From Herbaspirillum sp. DW155 (GTDB lineage: Bacteria; Pseudomonadota; Gammaproteobacteria; Burkholderiales; Burkholderiaceae_D): 64,000 nt of DNA. The stretch's first letter is position 1; every line of letters starts with the position of its first letter. The translations under genes and the position numbers were made by a program. Shown here in pieces: positions 1-9,095 of this stretch. The notes below the pieces were generated by a model. That model made no database searches, had not been told where the DNA came from, and saw nothing but the letters and a program-made list of their open reading frames with translations. The stretch is from NCBI RefSeq assembly GCF_037076565.1, contig NZ_AP029028.1, positions 2,232,001-2,296,000 on the forward strand, in the 5' to 3' direction.

Positions 1-121
1 GCGCCAGCAGGCTGGCGAAGACCATCTTGAAGACGTAGACCCAGGTCGGCGCATCGCTGCGCCACCAGTCGGCGGCGGCCTCGCGCACTTGCGCCTTGAA
101 GGAAAGGGACTGGGTATTCAT
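1..121 (-). CDS. FUSC-family membrane transporter, N-terminal fragment
   Basis: Only the first 40 codons lie in the window; the gene runs off the left edge. The N-terminus begins MNTQSLSFKAQVREAAADWW and leads into a hydrophobic stretch (VYVFKMVFASLLA), as in FUSC/aromatic-acid-exporter permeases that start with a short cytoplasmic segment before the first helix. Its ATG overlaps the TGA of the outer-membrane efflux gene upstream (ATGA-type overlap), so the two are translationally coupled. The family call rests on this short piece and on the partner gene, so it is moderate. A periplasmic adaptor (HlyD type) would be expected beyond the edge. Confidence 0.55.
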   Translation of the reverse strand, partial: MNTQSLSFKAQVREAAADWWRSDAPTWVYVFKMVFASLLA

Positions 122-1587
122 TGCGCGGCCACTTCGGCAGGGGCGCTGCTGCCGTCCTGCATGCCGCCACCCAGGGCGGTCTGCAGGGCGGCATAGGAGG
201 CCAGGCGTTGCGCCTGCAATTGCTGCACGATCTGCTGCTGGCGCAGCCATTGGGTTTGCGCTTGCAGGACGTTGAGGTAATCGGTCAGGCCGCGCTGGTA
301 GGCGCGGGTGGCGATGTCCACGTTCTTCTGCGCGGCCTGTACCGATTCCTGTGCCTGCACTTGCTGGCGCACTACCGATTGCAGGGTCACCACCTGGTCC
401 GAGATGCCCTTCAAGGCTTGCGACAACAGGGCATTGTAGTGCTCGACCTCGATGTCATAACCGGCACTGGCCGCGCCCAGTTGCCCGCGCAGGCGTCCGC
501 CCTCGAAGACCGGCAGCGAGATCGCCGGGCCATAGGTGGTCTGCAGGTTGGGCCCGGAGAGGAAGGAGAACAGCCCGCCACCGGCCGCCGCCGGGCCGAT
601 GCCAGCCAGTAGGTTGATGTTGGGATAGAAGGCTGCCTTGGCCACCGAAATGCCCTTGGCCGCCGCTTCCACGCGCCAGCGCGCGGCGCTGATGTCAGGT
701 CGGCGGCCCACCAGGTCGGCCGGTAGCGCGCTGGGCAGGCCGATGGCGGTTTGCAGCTGCATGGTCGGCCGGGTGATGCCATCGGCGGCGCCCGGGCCTG
801 CGCCCAGCAGCGCGGCCAGCTGGTTGCGGATCAGGGCAATGTTTTCATGCAGGGCTTCGATCTGGCGGCGGGTTTCCGGCAGCGGCGACTCGGCCTGGGT
901 GATTTCCAGCTGGGTGCCGAGGCCGCCCTTGAAGCGGCGATGGGCCAGGTCGAGGATTTTCTGTTCTTCCTTGAGCAGGGCTTCGGTGTTGTCCAGCAGG
1001 CCGTATTGCAGTGCCAGTTGTACGTAGGTGCGGACCACGTTGCCTTCCAGATCCAGCTGGGCGGCGCGCGCATCGGCGGCCAGCGCGTGCATTTCATCCT
1101 CGGCGCGCAGCGTGGCGTTCCTGTTGCGGTCCCACAGGTCGACGTTATAGGACAGGCCCAGGGTCGCCGTGTTGTTCCAGGTCAGCTTGTCGCGGAAGGC
1201 AGCGCCGTAATACACGTTGTCGGACCAATCCTTGCGGCCCATCGACACGTCCAGCTGGGCGCTGGGCAATTCACCGGCATGCGTGGACTGCGCCATCGAC
1301 CGGGCCTGACGCACCCGGGCTGCAGCCACGGCCATGCTGGGGTTGCCGGCCACGGCGCGGGTCACCAGCTGATTCAGTTGCGCATCGCCATACGCCTCCC
1401 ACCAGGCCCGCTGCGGCCAGCCGGCTTCGCCGGCGGCCTGGCGGATGGCCTGGCCGGCGTCGAGCACGGCCACGTCGCGTACCTGGGCCTGCGGCCGGAT
1501 GCCGCCCTGGTCAGCGCAGCCGGCCATTGTCAGCGAAAACGCAATGACGGTCAGGGCTGATAACTTCGAGAAGGCGATACGTGTCAT
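118..1587 (-). CDS. RND/NodT-type outer-membrane efflux lipoprotein
   Basis: A 489-residue TolC-like outer-membrane channel. The N-terminus has a lipoprotein signal ending in the lipobox MAGC with the acylated cysteine at residue 24, which places the mature protein in the outer membrane. The body has the two repeated helical-hairpin segments of the OEP family, with the typical LPADLVGRRPDISAARWRVE motif in the middle. I chose the ATG at 1587 because it directly precedes the signal peptide; the frame stays open much further upstream but would antisense the LysR gene. It ends in an ATGA overlap with a FUSC permease, so the pair probably exports aromatic acids or drugs. The divergent LysR gene is the likely regulator. 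Confidence 0.9.
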   Translation of the reverse strand: MTRIAFSKLSALTVIAFSLTMAGCADQGGIRPQAQVRDVAVLDAGQAIRQAAGEAGWPQRAWWEAYGDAQLNQLVTRAVAGNPSMAVAAARVRQARSMAQSTHAGELPSAQLDVSMGRKDWSDNVYYGAAFRDKLTWNNTATLGLSYNVDLWDRNRNATLRAEDEMHALAADARAAQLDLEGNVVRTYVQLALQYGLLDNTEALLKEEQKILDLAHRRFKGGLGTQLEITQAESPLPETRRQIEALHENIALIRNQLAALLGAGPGAADGITRPTMQLQTAIGLPSALPADLVGRRPDISAARWRVEAAAKGISVAKAAFYPNINLLAGIGPAAAGGGLFSFLSGPNLQTTYGPAISLPVFEGGRLRGQLGAASAGYDIEVEHYNALLSQALKGISDQVVTLQSVVRQQVQAQESVQAAQKNVDIATRAYQRGLTDYLNVLQAQTQWLRQQQIVQQLQAQRLASYAALQTALGGGMQDGSSAPAEVAAQ

Positions 1588-1797
1588 GGAATTACCCAAA
1601 AATATGCAAATATCAGAAGTTACGTATTCTATTTTGTAATTATTTTCGAAAAAATACGGCATATCGCAATTGTTTATATCGAATGCTGCAATAATAATTG
1701 CTCCATTCTGGGTAACAATGCTGCCCTGGCGTGGTGCGTCCATGCGGGCAGTTTCTGGCTCGTTGGTGCCCGCCCCCTGCATAGTGATAGGAAAACC
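1588..1797. promoter_or_regulatory. Divergent AT-rich control region between efflux operon and LysR gene
   Basis: This 210-bp gap between divergent start codons is much more AT-rich than its surroundings. It contains an inverted pair GCAATT (1666-1671) and AATTGC (1696-1701), whose centres lie about 30 bp apart, or roughly three helical turns. That arrangement would suit a LysR tetramer site, but no binding data exist and the assignment is inference. Confidence 0.45.
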
Positions 1798-2781
1798 ATG
1801 GATACCCTGCAAAACATGCGCGTCTTCACGCGCGTGGTCGAGGCTGGCAGCTTCACCCAGGCGGCTCAGCAGATGGGCTTGACCACGGCCCATGTCTCGC
1901 GTGCCGTGGCCGATCTGGAGCGCCATCTGCGCACCCGTCTGATGAACCGGACCACGCGCCGCATCGCCCTGACCGAGGCGGGCGAGCGATATCTGCTGCG
2001 TTGCCAGCAGATCATGGCGTATGTGGATGAGGCCGAGGCCGAAGCCAGTGCCGCCTACGTCAAGCCCTCCGGTCGCTTGCGCATCCATGCCATGACCAGT
2101 TTTGGCCAGCGCTACGTGATTCCCTCGATCTCCGGCTATCACAAGCGCTATCCGGATGTGGCGGTAGAACTGACCCTGGCCCAGCGTATCCCCGACATGC
2201 TGGAAGAGGGCTATGACGTCTCCCTGGTGCTGGCGCGGGAACTGCCGGATTCCGGCCTGATCTACCGCCAGCTTGGCACTACCTTCAGCATGTTGTGCGC
2301 TTCCCCGGCCTATCTGGATAAATACGGTGTGCCCCAGCAGCCGGCCGACCTGCTCAAGCATGCTTGCCTGCAACTGGTCAGCCCGATTTCGCCGCTGGAC
2401 GAGTGGGCGCTGGAAGGTCCGGAGGGCGCAAGCGTGATTGCCATCAAGAGCAATTTCCAGGTCAACGTGGCCGAGGGCATGCTGACCGCCATCCGCGAGG
2501 GCATGGGCATCGGCGTGCTACCCATCTATTCCGCCATGGAAGCCTTGCGGGCCGGAGCCATCGTGCGGGTGCTGCCGCAGCATCGCCTGCAGAACATGGG
2601 GGTGTATGCGTTGTATCCTTCCCGCCAGTACCTCGATGCCAAGATCAGCACCTGGGTAGACTGGATGCACGAGACGGTGGACAAGACCTTGCAGCAAGAC
2701 CATCAGGCACTGGAGCGCCTGGGCAGCCTGCGCGAGGAAATGCAGGGCCTGACCGTGCGCAGTGGACCGCTGGCAGAATGA
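1798..2781 (+). CDS. LysR-family transcriptional regulator, divergent from efflux operon
   Basis: A 327-residue LysR-type regulator. Residues 1-60 form the winged helix-turn-helix (MDTLQNMRVFTRVVEAGSF, then a recognition helix ending RAVADLERHLRTRLMNRTTR). Residues about 90-300 form the periplasmic-binding-like effector domain. The C-terminus extends about 20 residues beyond the usual LysR length with a charged helix. It is transcribed away from the efflux operon, the classic arrangement for a LysR activator of a neighbouring transporter operon. The inducer is unknown; aromatic acids are a guess from the FUSC partner. Confidence 0.9.
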   Translation: MDTLQNMRVFTRVVEAGSFTQAAQQMGLTTAHVSRAVADLERHLRTRLMNRTTRRIALTEAGERYLLRCQQIMAYVDEAEAEASAAYVKPSGRLRIHAMTSFGQRYVIPSISGYHKRYPDVAVELTLAQRIPDMLEEGYDVSLVLARELPDSGLIYRQLGTTFSMLCASPAYLDKYGVPQQPADLLKHACLQLVSPISPLDEWALEGPEGASVIAIKSNFQVNVAEGMLTAIREGMGIGVLPIYSAMEALRAGAIVRVLPQHRLQNMGVYALYPSRQYLDAKISTWVDWMHETVDKTLQQDHQALERLGSLREEMQGLTVRSGPLAE

Positions 2782-2829
2782 CCACTGCAAGCGACCTGAT
2801 GCAGATCAAATCAGACGGCACGATCATTG

Positions 2830-2856
2830 CTTGAAAATCACAGGCGCTGGCCCAAC
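2830..2856 (+). promoter_or_regulatory. Heat-shock (sigma-32 type) promoter of clpB
   Basis: CTTGAAA at 2830-2836 is followed after 14 bp by CCCAAC at 2851-2856. The known RpoH consensus is CTTGAAA, 11-16 bp, CCCCATnT, so the -35 element is perfect and the -10 is a partial match. It lies about 30 bp before the clpB ATG with an intervening GGAG ribosome-binding site, and clpB is a standard heat-shock regulon member. Confidence 0.7.
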
Positions 2857-2886
2857 TTTCATTTCATTGAAAAATTGGAGCGAACC

Positions 2887-5475
2887 ATGCGTCTCGACAA
2901 ACTCACCACCAAATTGCAGGAAGCGCTGGCCGATGCGCAATCCCAGGCCGTCGGCCACGACAATCAATACATCGAACCCGTTCACCTCATCCTGGCGCTG
3001 CTGAACCAGGACGACGGCGGCGCCCGCTCGCTGCTGCAGCGCGCCGGCGTGAATGTGAACGGTCTTTCCACCGCCTTGCAGGCCGCCGTCAAGCGTCTGC
3101 CGCAGGTCTCCGGCAATGGCGGCGAAGTGCAGGTCGGCCGCGAGCTGGTCGCCTTGCTCAACCTGGCCGACAAGGAAGCGCAAAAGCATGGCGACCAGTT
3201 CGTCGCCAGCGAAATGGTGCTGCTGGGCCTGGTGGATGACAAGTCCGATGCCGGCCGCGCCGCCCGCGACAACGGCCTGACCCGCAAGTCGCTGGAAGCG
3301 GCCATCACCGCAGTGCGCGGTGGCGCCTCGGTGTCCTCGCAGCAGGATGAAGGACAGCGCGAAGCCTTGAAGAAATATACCCTGGACCTGACCGAGCGCG
3401 CCCGTGCCGGCAAGCTCGACCCGGTGATCGGTCGCGACGATGAAATCCGCCGCGCCATCCAGGTGTTGCAACGGCGCAGCAAGAACAATCCGGTCTTGAT
3501 CGGCGAGCCCGGCGTGGGCAAGACCGCCATCGTCGAAGGGCTGGCCCAGCGCATCGTCAATGGTGAAGTGCCGGACAGCCTCAAATCCAAGCGCGTGCTG
3601 TCGCTGGACATGGCTGCGCTGCTGGCCGGCGCCAAATATCGCGGCGAGTTCGAGGAGCGCCTCAAAGCCGTCCTGAAGGAAATCGCCCAGGACGAGGGCC
3701 AGACCATCGTCTTCATTGATGAGCTGCACACCATGGTCGGCGCCGGCAAGGCCGAAGGCGCCATGGATGCCGGCAACATGTTGAAGCCCGCACTGGCGCG
3801 TGGCGAGCTGCATTGCGTGGGTGCCACCACGCTGGACGAATATCGCCAGTACATCGAGAAGGATGCGGCCCTTGAGCGCCGCTTCCAGAAGATCCTGGTG
3901 GACGAGCCCAGCGTGGAAGCCACCATCGCCATCCTGCGCGGCCTGCAGGAAAAGTACGAAGTGCACCACGGCGTGGACATCACCGACCCGGCCATCGTCG
4001 CCGCTGCCGAGCTGTCGCATCGCTACATTACCGACCGCTTCCTGCCGGACAAGGCCATCGACCTGATCGACGAAGCTGCGTCGAAGATCAAGATCGAGAT
4101 CGACTCCAAGCCGGAAGTGATGGACAAGCTCGACCGTCGCCTGATCCAGCTGAAGATCGAGCGCGAAGCGGTCAAGCGCGAGAAGGATGAAGCCTCGCAA
4201 AAGCGCCTGCAGCTGATCGAGGAAGAAATCGAGAAGCTCGAGCGTGAATATGCCGACCTGGAAGAAATCTGGAAGGCCGAGAAATCGACCGCCCAGGGCG
4301 GCCAGCAATTGAAGGAAGAAATCGAGAAGGTGCGCCTGCAGATGGAAGAGGCCACCCGCAAGAGCGACTGGCAGAAGGTCTCCGAACTGAAGTACGGCAA
4401 GCTGGCCGAGCTGGAAGCCGCCCTGGAAGTACAGAACAAGAAGGATGCCGCCGGCGTCAAGAGCGAGAAGCCCAAGCTGGTCCGTACGCAAGTGGGCGCC
4501 GAGGAAATCGCCGAGATCGTCGCGCGCGCTACCGGCATTCCGGTCTCGCGCATGATGCAGGGCGAACGCGAAAAATTGCTGCATATGGAAGACGTGCTGC
4601 ATGAACGCGTAGTCGGCCAGGACGAAGCCATCGTGGCCGTGTCGGATGCCATTCGCCGCTCCCGTGCCGGCCTGGGCGACCCCAGCAAGCCGTACGGTTC
4701 CTTCATGTTCCTGGGCCCCACCGGCGTGGGCAAGACCGAGCTGTGCAAGGCGCTGGCGTCCTATCTCTTCGATACCGAAGAAGCCATGATCCGCATCGAC
4801 ATGAGCGAATTCATGGAGAAGCATTCGGTGGCCCGCCTCATAGGCGCGCCGCCGGGCTATGTGGGCTATGAAGAGGGCGGCTACCTGACCGAGGCCGTGC
4901 GGCGCAAGCCCTACAGCGTGATCCTGCTCGACGAAATCGAGAAGGCACACCCGGACGTCTTCAACGTGCTGCTACAGGTACTGGACGATGGCCGCATGAC
5001 CGATGGCCAGGGCCGCACCGTGGACTTCAAGAATACGGTGATCGTGATGACCTCCAACCTGGGTTCGCACAAGATCCAGAGCATGGAAGACAGCGATCCG
5101 GCACTGGTGAAGCTGGCGGTGATGGCCGAGGTCCGTACGCACTTCCGCCCGGAATTCATCAACCGGGTCGATGAGATCGTGGTCTTCCACGCGCTGGACG
5201 CCAAGAACATCGGCGCCATTGCCAAGATCCAGTTGCGCATCCTGGAACAGCGCCTGGCCAAGCTGGACATTGGCCTGCAAGTCAGCGAGGCCGGCTTGCA
5301 GAAGATCGCCGAGGCCGGTTTCGATCCGGTCTATGGAGCTCGGCCGCTCAAGCGCGCCATCCAGCAGGAGATCGAAAACCCGCTGTCCAAGCAGATCCTG
5401 GCCGGCAAGTTCGGTCCCAAGGATGTGGTGCATGTCGAGGTGCAGAACGGTCAACTGGCTTTCAACAAGGCATGA
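2887..5475 (+). CDS. clpB: ATP-dependent disaggregase ClpB
   Basis: An 862-residue Hsp100 chaperone of standard length. It extracts polypeptides from aggregates together with DnaK. Domain order is a Clp N-domain (about 1-145), nucleotide-binding domain 1 with Walker A GEPGVGKT near residue 206 and Walker B VFIDELH, a long coiled-coil M-domain (about 400-520) that contacts DnaK, and nucleotide-binding domain 2 with Walker A GPTGVGKT near residue 610 and Walker B ILLDEIEK. Arginine fingers and the C-terminal D2 small domain ([17 protein letters not shown]) are present. I used the ATG at 2887, 10 bp after GGAGCGAACC, rather than earlier in-frame codons that would run through the heat-shock promoter. 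The gene is monocistronic, with a terminator just downstream. Confidence 0.98.
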   Translation: MRLDKLTTKLQEALADAQSQAVGHDNQYIEPVHLILALLNQDDGGARSLLQRAGVNVNGLSTALQAAVKRLPQVSGNGGEVQVGRELVALLNLADKEAQKHGDQFVASEMVLLGLVDDKSDAGRAARDNGLTRKSLEAAITAVRGGASVSSQQDEGQREALKKYTLDLTERARAGKLDPVIGRDDEIRRAIQVLQRRSKNNPVLIGEPGVGKTAIVEGLAQRIVNGEVPDSLKSKRVLSLDMAALLAGAKYRGEFEERLKAVLKEIAQDEGQTIVFIDELHTMVGAGKAEGAMDAGNMLKPALARGELHCVGATTLDEYRQYIEKDAALERRFQKILVDEPSVEATIAILRGLQEKYEVHHGVDITDPAIVAAAELSHRYITDRFLPDKAIDLIDEAASKIKIEIDSKPEVMDKLDRRLIQLKIEREAVKREKDEASQKRLQLIEEEIEKLEREYADLEEIWKAEKSTAQGGQQLKEEIEKVRLQMEEATRKSDWQKVSELKYGKLAELEAALEVQNKKDAAGVKSEKPKLVRTQVGAEEIAEIVARATGIPVSRMMQGEREKLLHMEDVLHERVVGQDEAIVAVSDAIRRSRAGLGDPSKPYGSFMFLGPTGVGKTELCKALASYLFDTEEAMIRIDMSEFMEKHSVARLIGAPPGYVGYEEGGYLTEAVRRKPYSVILLDEIEKAHPDVFNVLLQVLDDGRMTDGQGRTVDFKNTVIVMTSNLGSHKIQSMEDSDPALVKLAVMAEVRTHFRPEFINRVDEIVVFHALDAKNIGAIAKIQLRILEQRLAKLDIGLQVSEAGLQKIAEAGFDPVYGARPLKRAIQQEIENPLSKQILAGKFGPKDVVHVEVQNGQLAFNKA

Positions 5476-5517
5476 GCCGGTAACTGAGCCGGCAAGTGCG
5501 GCGAGGCAGACGGAAGC

Positions 5518-5552
5518 GGCGGGAACATGTGTTCATGTCCCGCCGTTTTTTT
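5518..5552 (+). terminator. Rho-independent terminator of clpB
   Basis: The stem GGCGGGAACATG pairs with CATGTCCCGCC (one bulged base) around a TGTT loop and is followed by a run of seven T at 5546-5552. It lies 42 bp after the clpB stop. Confidence 0.9.
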
Positions 5553-5940
5553 ATGTCGTTTGCTGGGGGAACATTCCGCCGGATTCAGGTGCAGGCAACA
5601 GTTTTTGTTACGTCAAAAATAGTTGACGGAGTTTCTTCTGACCGCGCCCAGAGCGGCTCTCGGAGCAGCGGACTGCTGAGCCAGGTTGCGCCGCACTGCA
5701 AAAAACCTTCCCCAAAAGAGGGCGAATGTGATATTTACTTCATACAAGGGGGACGCGCCACGACCACAAAGACCGGTGCGCCATCAACATGGGGCGCGAG
5801 CCCGTGCAGCAATCGCCAGGCCGCATTGGATTGTCTGGCAGCAAGGAATTCATGGGCAACTCGGTGATCGGACGTCAGCGCGCGGCGCGTCGCAGCAGGG
5901 GGCAATGGCATGAAAGGGGGCGATTCTGAAGCAATCGTCC
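5553..5940. other. Non-coding stretch between clpB terminator and diguanylate cyclase
   Basis: About 390 bp without a convincing gene. Short open frames here lack good ribosome-binding sites and read as low-complexity Arg/Ala-rich peptides. A purine-rich GGGGG at 5916-5920 is the only evident ribosome-binding site, for the downstream cyclase. I see no recognisable riboswitch or repeat. Confidence 0.5.
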
Positions 5941-7662
5941 TTGCAGCGGCTATTCATCTTGCCGTTCATTTTCCTGATGGTCTGCCTGGTGCTGACCATC
6001 GGCTGGTTTTTGTATCGGGCAGGCGATGATGCCACCGAGGTGCTGGCACGCAATGCCCTGACCGAAGTGATGGGACGCGTGAGCCAGGCCATCCTGCGGC
6101 AGACCATGGGCGCGCGTGAAACCCTCAACGTCGTGGCGCCCCAGCCGGTGCCGCCGGCCGAGTCTGGCCAGCTGCCCGCCCATCTGCCTTTCCCCAAGAC
6201 CCGCAAGGAACTGGAAGACCGCCTGTGGCTGGCCAATTCACTTTTCGATGAGCCCAGCTACGTTTATTTCGGCGGCGCCGATGGCAGTTTCGTGGGGATC
6301 AAGCAGGAACAGCCCACCGTTTTCATGTACAGCGTACGGGAGCCGGGGCAAAAGAACTTCGTCTATTATCTGCGCGGACCGGGCACCGAGATGAAGCTCG
6401 TCGCCATCCAGGACTATGAGCCGCGCAAGCGCCCCTGGTACGTGCAGGCCGTGCAGCAGGGCCGCGAAACCTGGTCCCCGGTCTACATCGATTACCGCGT
6501 CAAGAACATCGTCGGCATCAACCTTTCCAAGCCCATCTTCGATGCCGACGGCACCCTGCTGGGCGTGGCCAACAGCAGTATCGGCCTGCAGCAGTTGAGT
6601 ACGCTGCTGCATCAGGTGCCGCTGTCGGCCCATGGCGTGGCCTTCGTCACCGAGCTGCAGGGCGACGTGGTGGCGACCTCCCTGGATGAGCCCATCTATG
6701 CGGCCGACCAGCCGGGGCAGGAACCGCAGCGGCTCAATGCCCGCCGGAGCAAGTCGCCGATGGTGCAGCAGGCCTTCGACGAGGTGCGTCGCCATCTCGA
6801 TGCCTATGGCGCCGAGCCGGACAAGCTGGTGCTGCTCGGCGCGCGCAGCGAGGGCAGCAAGATCGAAGTGGCCTTCCGCCTGCATCGCGACCCGGCCGGG
6901 CTGGAATGGCTGGCCATCAGCACGGCACCGCGCTCGGATTTCCTCGGCTCGGTCACCAGCGGCGTCTACCAGACCCTGATATTGGGCTTGCTGGCTGTCT
7001 GCCTGACTTTCGTGATCGGCTTCCTGCTGCTGCGCTGGGTGCTGCGCGATATCCGCAAGCTCACGCTGGCGGCCAAGAGCATCGGCAACGGCAGTCCGTT
7101 CCCGGCGCTCAACATCGACCGCAACGATGAAATCGGCCAGCTGGCGCAAAGCTTCGTGGAGATGGAGCGCAATCTGCGCACCGACCGCCTGACCAATGTC
7201 CTGAACCGCGATTCACTGATCGCGCAGATCGATTTCCGCCGCCGCAACAGTTCGCAGGCCAATCCGCTGCAGTTCGCCTTGCTCTTCATTGATCTCGACC
7301 GTTTCAAGGCGGTCAATGACGAATATGGTCACGACGAGGGCGACAAGGTATTGATCGCCATTGCCGAACGCCTGCAGCACAGCCTGCGCCATGATGATTC
7401 GGTGGCCCGCTTCGGTGGCGATGAATTCGTGGTCTACCTGCACGGCGTGACCGACATGGAGGTGGCGCGCAGCATTGCCGACAAGATCCGCCACGCCGTC
7501 AACAAGCCCATCGAGGGGCGCGATGGCCAGTCCTACACGGTCGATGCGTCCGTGGGAGTATCCCTTTATCCGGACGACGGCTTGGATGTGGAAACCTTGC
7601 TGAGGGTTGCCGATTCACGTATGTTCGACCAGAAGCGCCTGCATCGCATCCTGGCGGTGTGA
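5941..7662 (+). CDS. Membrane Cache-HAMP-GGDEF diguanylate cyclase
   Basis: About 573 residues; makes cyclic-di-GMP from two GTP. A first membrane helix lies near residues 3-24, then a periplasmic double-Cache sensor (the [12 protein letters not shown] segment is typical of dCache_1), a second helix near 343-365, a HAMP linker, and a C-terminal GGDEF domain. The active-site loop is intact (RFGGDEF, residues about 490-496). The inhibitory I-site is present as RHDD at the correct spacing, so product feedback is expected. No ATG fits the frame, because a stop codon lies at 5911. The listed TTG at 5941 is 20 bp from GGGGG (5916-5920); a CTG at 5926 or ATT at 5923 is better spaced and would add five or six residues (CTG gives LKQSS). 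The sensed ligand is unknown. Confidence 0.88.
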   Translation: MQRLFILPFIFLMVCLVLTIGWFLYRAGDDATEVLARNALTEVMGRVSQAILRQTMGARETLNVVAPQPVPPAESGQLPAHLPFPKTRKELEDRLWLANSLFDEPSYVYFGGADGSFVGIKQEQPTVFMYSVREPGQKNFVYYLRGPGTEMKLVAIQDYEPRKRPWYVQAVQQGRETWSPVYIDYRVKNIVGINLSKPIFDADGTLLGVANSSIGLQQLSTLLHQVPLSAHGVAFVTELQGDVVATSLDEPIYAADQPGQEPQRLNARRSKSPMVQQAFDEVRRHLDAYGAEPDKLVLLGARSEGSKIEVAFRLHRDPAGLEWLAISTAPRSDFLGSVTSGVYQTLILGLLAVCLTFVIGFLLLRWVLRDIRKLTLAAKSIGNGSPFPALNIDRNDEIGQLAQSFVEMERNLRTDRLTNVLNRDSLIAQIDFRRRNSSQANPLQFALLFIDLDRFKAVNDEYGHDEGDKVLIAIAERLQHSLRHDDSVARFGGDEFVVYLHGVTDMEVARSIADKIRHAVNKPIEGRDGQSYTVDASVGVSLYPDDGLDVETLLRVADSRMFDQKRLHRILAV

Positions 7663-7700
7663 GCGCAAGACCCGCCCATCGAACCCCTCCGGAGGAATCC

Positions 7701-8201
7701 ATGACATCAGCCAGCTTTGCCACCTGTGACCTGTGCGACGCCAACGAAGACAAGCTGGCCGCCGGCACGCTGCACGTCCTGCCACCCATCTTCGCTTCCT
7801 TCGGCCGCAAGCAGGCCTTCGCCGGCCCGGCCAGGACGCTCAAGGTCTTCGAGGACAACGTGCTGGTGCGCGCCACCCTGGAGACGCCCGGCAACGGCCA
7901 CGTGCTGGTGGTCGATGGCGGTGGCAGCCTGCGTTGCGCCCTGGTAGGGGGCAATCTGGCGCAACTGGCCCAGGACAATGGCTGGGCCGGACTCCTCGTC
8001 AACGGCTGCGTGCGCGATACGGCCGAATTGAATGCCTGCGAGGTCGGCATCCGCGCCCTGGCGACGCACCCGCAACGCAGTTTCCGCAAGGGAGCAGGGG
8101 ATGCCGATATCAAGGTCGGCATCGCCGGTGTGGCGGTGCATCCGGGCGACTGGATCTACGCCGACGTGGATGGGGTGCTGGTGTCGCGTACCCGGCTTTG
8201 A
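7701..8201 (+). CDS. rraA: RraA-family protein (HMG/CHA aldolase or RNase E inhibitor type)
   Basis: A 166-residue protein of normal RraA length. The family includes RNase E activity regulators and class II 4-hydroxy-4-methyl-2-oxoglutarate aldolases with the same trimeric fold. The conserved [20 protein letters not shown] segment followed by CVRDTAEL carries the Arg and Asp that hold Mg2+ and substrate in the aldolases. The start at 7701 follows a strong GGAGG at 7691-7695; upstream in-frame codons lack such a site. The ending [17 protein letters not shown] is the usual C-terminus, so the gene is intact although a transferred fragment abuts its stop. Which activity applies cannot be told from sequence alone. 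Confidence 0.92.
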   Translation: MTSASFATCDLCDANEDKLAAGTLHVLPPIFASFGRKQAFAGPARTLKVFEDNVLVRATLETPGNGHVLVVDGGGSLRCALVGGNLAQLAQDNGWAGLLVNGCVRDTAELNACEVGIRALATHPQRSFRKGAGDADIKVGIAGVAVHPGDWIYADVDGVLVSRTRL

Positions 8202-8517
8202 GCCTTTGTGCGAAGCCGATGAATTTTTCGGGGAGGATCTGCATGCAAGCGTACGGCAGGAGTCCGACCTGTGTCTTCCATACAAGCCGCGCTGCGACGT
8301 CATCGTCAATGCCACTGCTTATCCTCCCGCAGCATTGAGCGGTAAAACGCCGTACCGTTTCACGGTACGTGTGGTCGTCATACGCCCCGACGCCCCGGCA
8401 CCGCTGCCACCCACCCGAGCCGCAAGGATTGAACCCGTTCATGCCCGCCTCGCCCTAGGCCGTGGTAGCGCGGCGCTCGGAGGTGGAGCATTTAAGGAAA
8501 TCGGGCATTCCCGATGA
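8194..8517 (+). pseudogene. DUF2169 (type VI secretion accessory) gene fragment
   Basis: Frame +1 from the last bases of rraA reads [20 protein letters not shown], then an SDLCLPYKPRCDVIVNATAYPP segment, which is the characteristic core of DUF2169 proteins. These normally run several hundred residues and are encoded beside VgrG/PAAR effectors of type VI secretion systems. Only about 75 residues are recognisable (to about 8415); the beginning is missing and the rest drifts into unrelated sequence before a stop at 8517. There is no start codon or ribosome-binding site of its own. I read it as a decayed remnant left by a deletion that joined a DUF2169 gene to a downstream effector tail. The family call is from memory of the motif and should be tested by profile search. 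Confidence 0.6.
8351..8369. repeat. Perfect 8-bp inverted repeat inside the DUF2169 remnant
   Basis: CGTACCGT and ACGGTACG are separated by TTC, giving a perfect stem-loop with no T-run after it. It could be a protein-binding palindrome or chance; it sits inside the decayed gene and I cannot assign a role. Confidence 0.4.
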
Positions 8518-8624
8518 ACGCCTGGTCGATAAAACGCCGGTAATCCACGGCTAACGCCTTGCCTGTACGGCTGGAAAAAGCTGGCATCGATGTGCATATC
8601 GGCCCCAAATTCCATAAGGAGTGA
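8459..8624 (+). pseudogene. Frameshifted C-terminal tail of a toxin/effector-like protein
   Basis: Two adjacent frames read as one continuous protein tail. Frame +2 from 8459 reads AVVARRSEVEHLRKSGIPDE and runs to a TAA at 8552. Skipping one T at 8552, the next frame reads NALPVRLEKAGIDVHI and then GPKFHKE before a TGA at 8622-8624. A TAG at 8456 blocks the upstream side. One-base indels joining two protein-like halves indicate a recently broken gene. It ends three bases before an immunity-like gene whose ribosome-binding site lies in this tail, the layout of polymorphic-toxin/immunity pairs. The toxin class is not recognised. Confidence 0.5.
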
Positions 8625-8627
8625 GAA

Positions 8628-9095
8628 GTGAACATCACGCGAGACGAAGCGGAAGCAAGATTTGATGGTTTTTTGATGGACATGGATGAGCAGCTGGAGT
8701 GGCTGGAAGATGAAGCCGAACAATACGGCATCAGCATCAGTTTCGAAGCGACGGTGGATGACCTCGAGAAACTGGAGCAGTTATTTGATGTGATGTCTGC
8801 TAATCAGGACAAAGAGTTCGTCTCGAAATTGACGACCACATTTGCCCGTCAGTTAGGGGAAGTCGTTCGCTTGAACTATGGCGGCAAGTGGGTTCTTTCG
8901 CTGGAAGATCCCCGAAGCCCGCATTTCAATATGCCGGTCCTGGTCGGCCATGCACCAGTCGAAGGAGTGGAGTTTGCCCCTATTCTGGTGATGCGTTCTT
9001 ATGCGTTGCGTAGAAAAAAAGGAACCTTGAAGCGGGCGGTCGATGCGCAGGTGAGTCCTGAACCTTTGGACTTGAGCGGTATGGCCGAAGAATAA
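8628..9095 (+). CDS. Small acidic protein, probable orphan immunity protein
   Basis: A 155-residue soluble acidic protein (it opens NITRDEAEARFDGFLMDMDE) with no signal peptide or membrane segment. I do not recognise the family. The start is GTG at 8628, seven bases after AAGGAG (8616-8621). That ribosome-binding site lies inside the preceding toxin-like tail, whose stop is only three bases upstream. The coding sequence is more AT-rich than its neighbours, suggesting acquisition. Position, size and acidity fit an immunity protein retained after its cognate effector decayed. An alternative is an unrelated hypothetical gene that happened to insert here. Confidence 0.7.
   Translation: MNITRDEAEARFDGFLMDMDEQLEWLEDEAEQYGISISFEATVDDLEKLEQLFDVMSANQDKEFVSKLTTTFARQLGEVVRLNYGGKWVLSLEDPRSPHFNMPVLVGHAPVEGVEFAPILVMRSYALRRKKGTLKRAVDAQVSPEPLDLSGMAEE

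Noticed and set aside
118-2373. Efflux gene starting far upstream at 2373
   Set aside because: It would run antisense through the LysR gene and bury the lipoprotein signal; the start at 1587 is required.
2824-4950. 708-codon minus-strand open frame
   Set aside because: It is antisense to clpB; high GC keeps the opposite frame open. No start signal and the peptide has no domain-like pattern.
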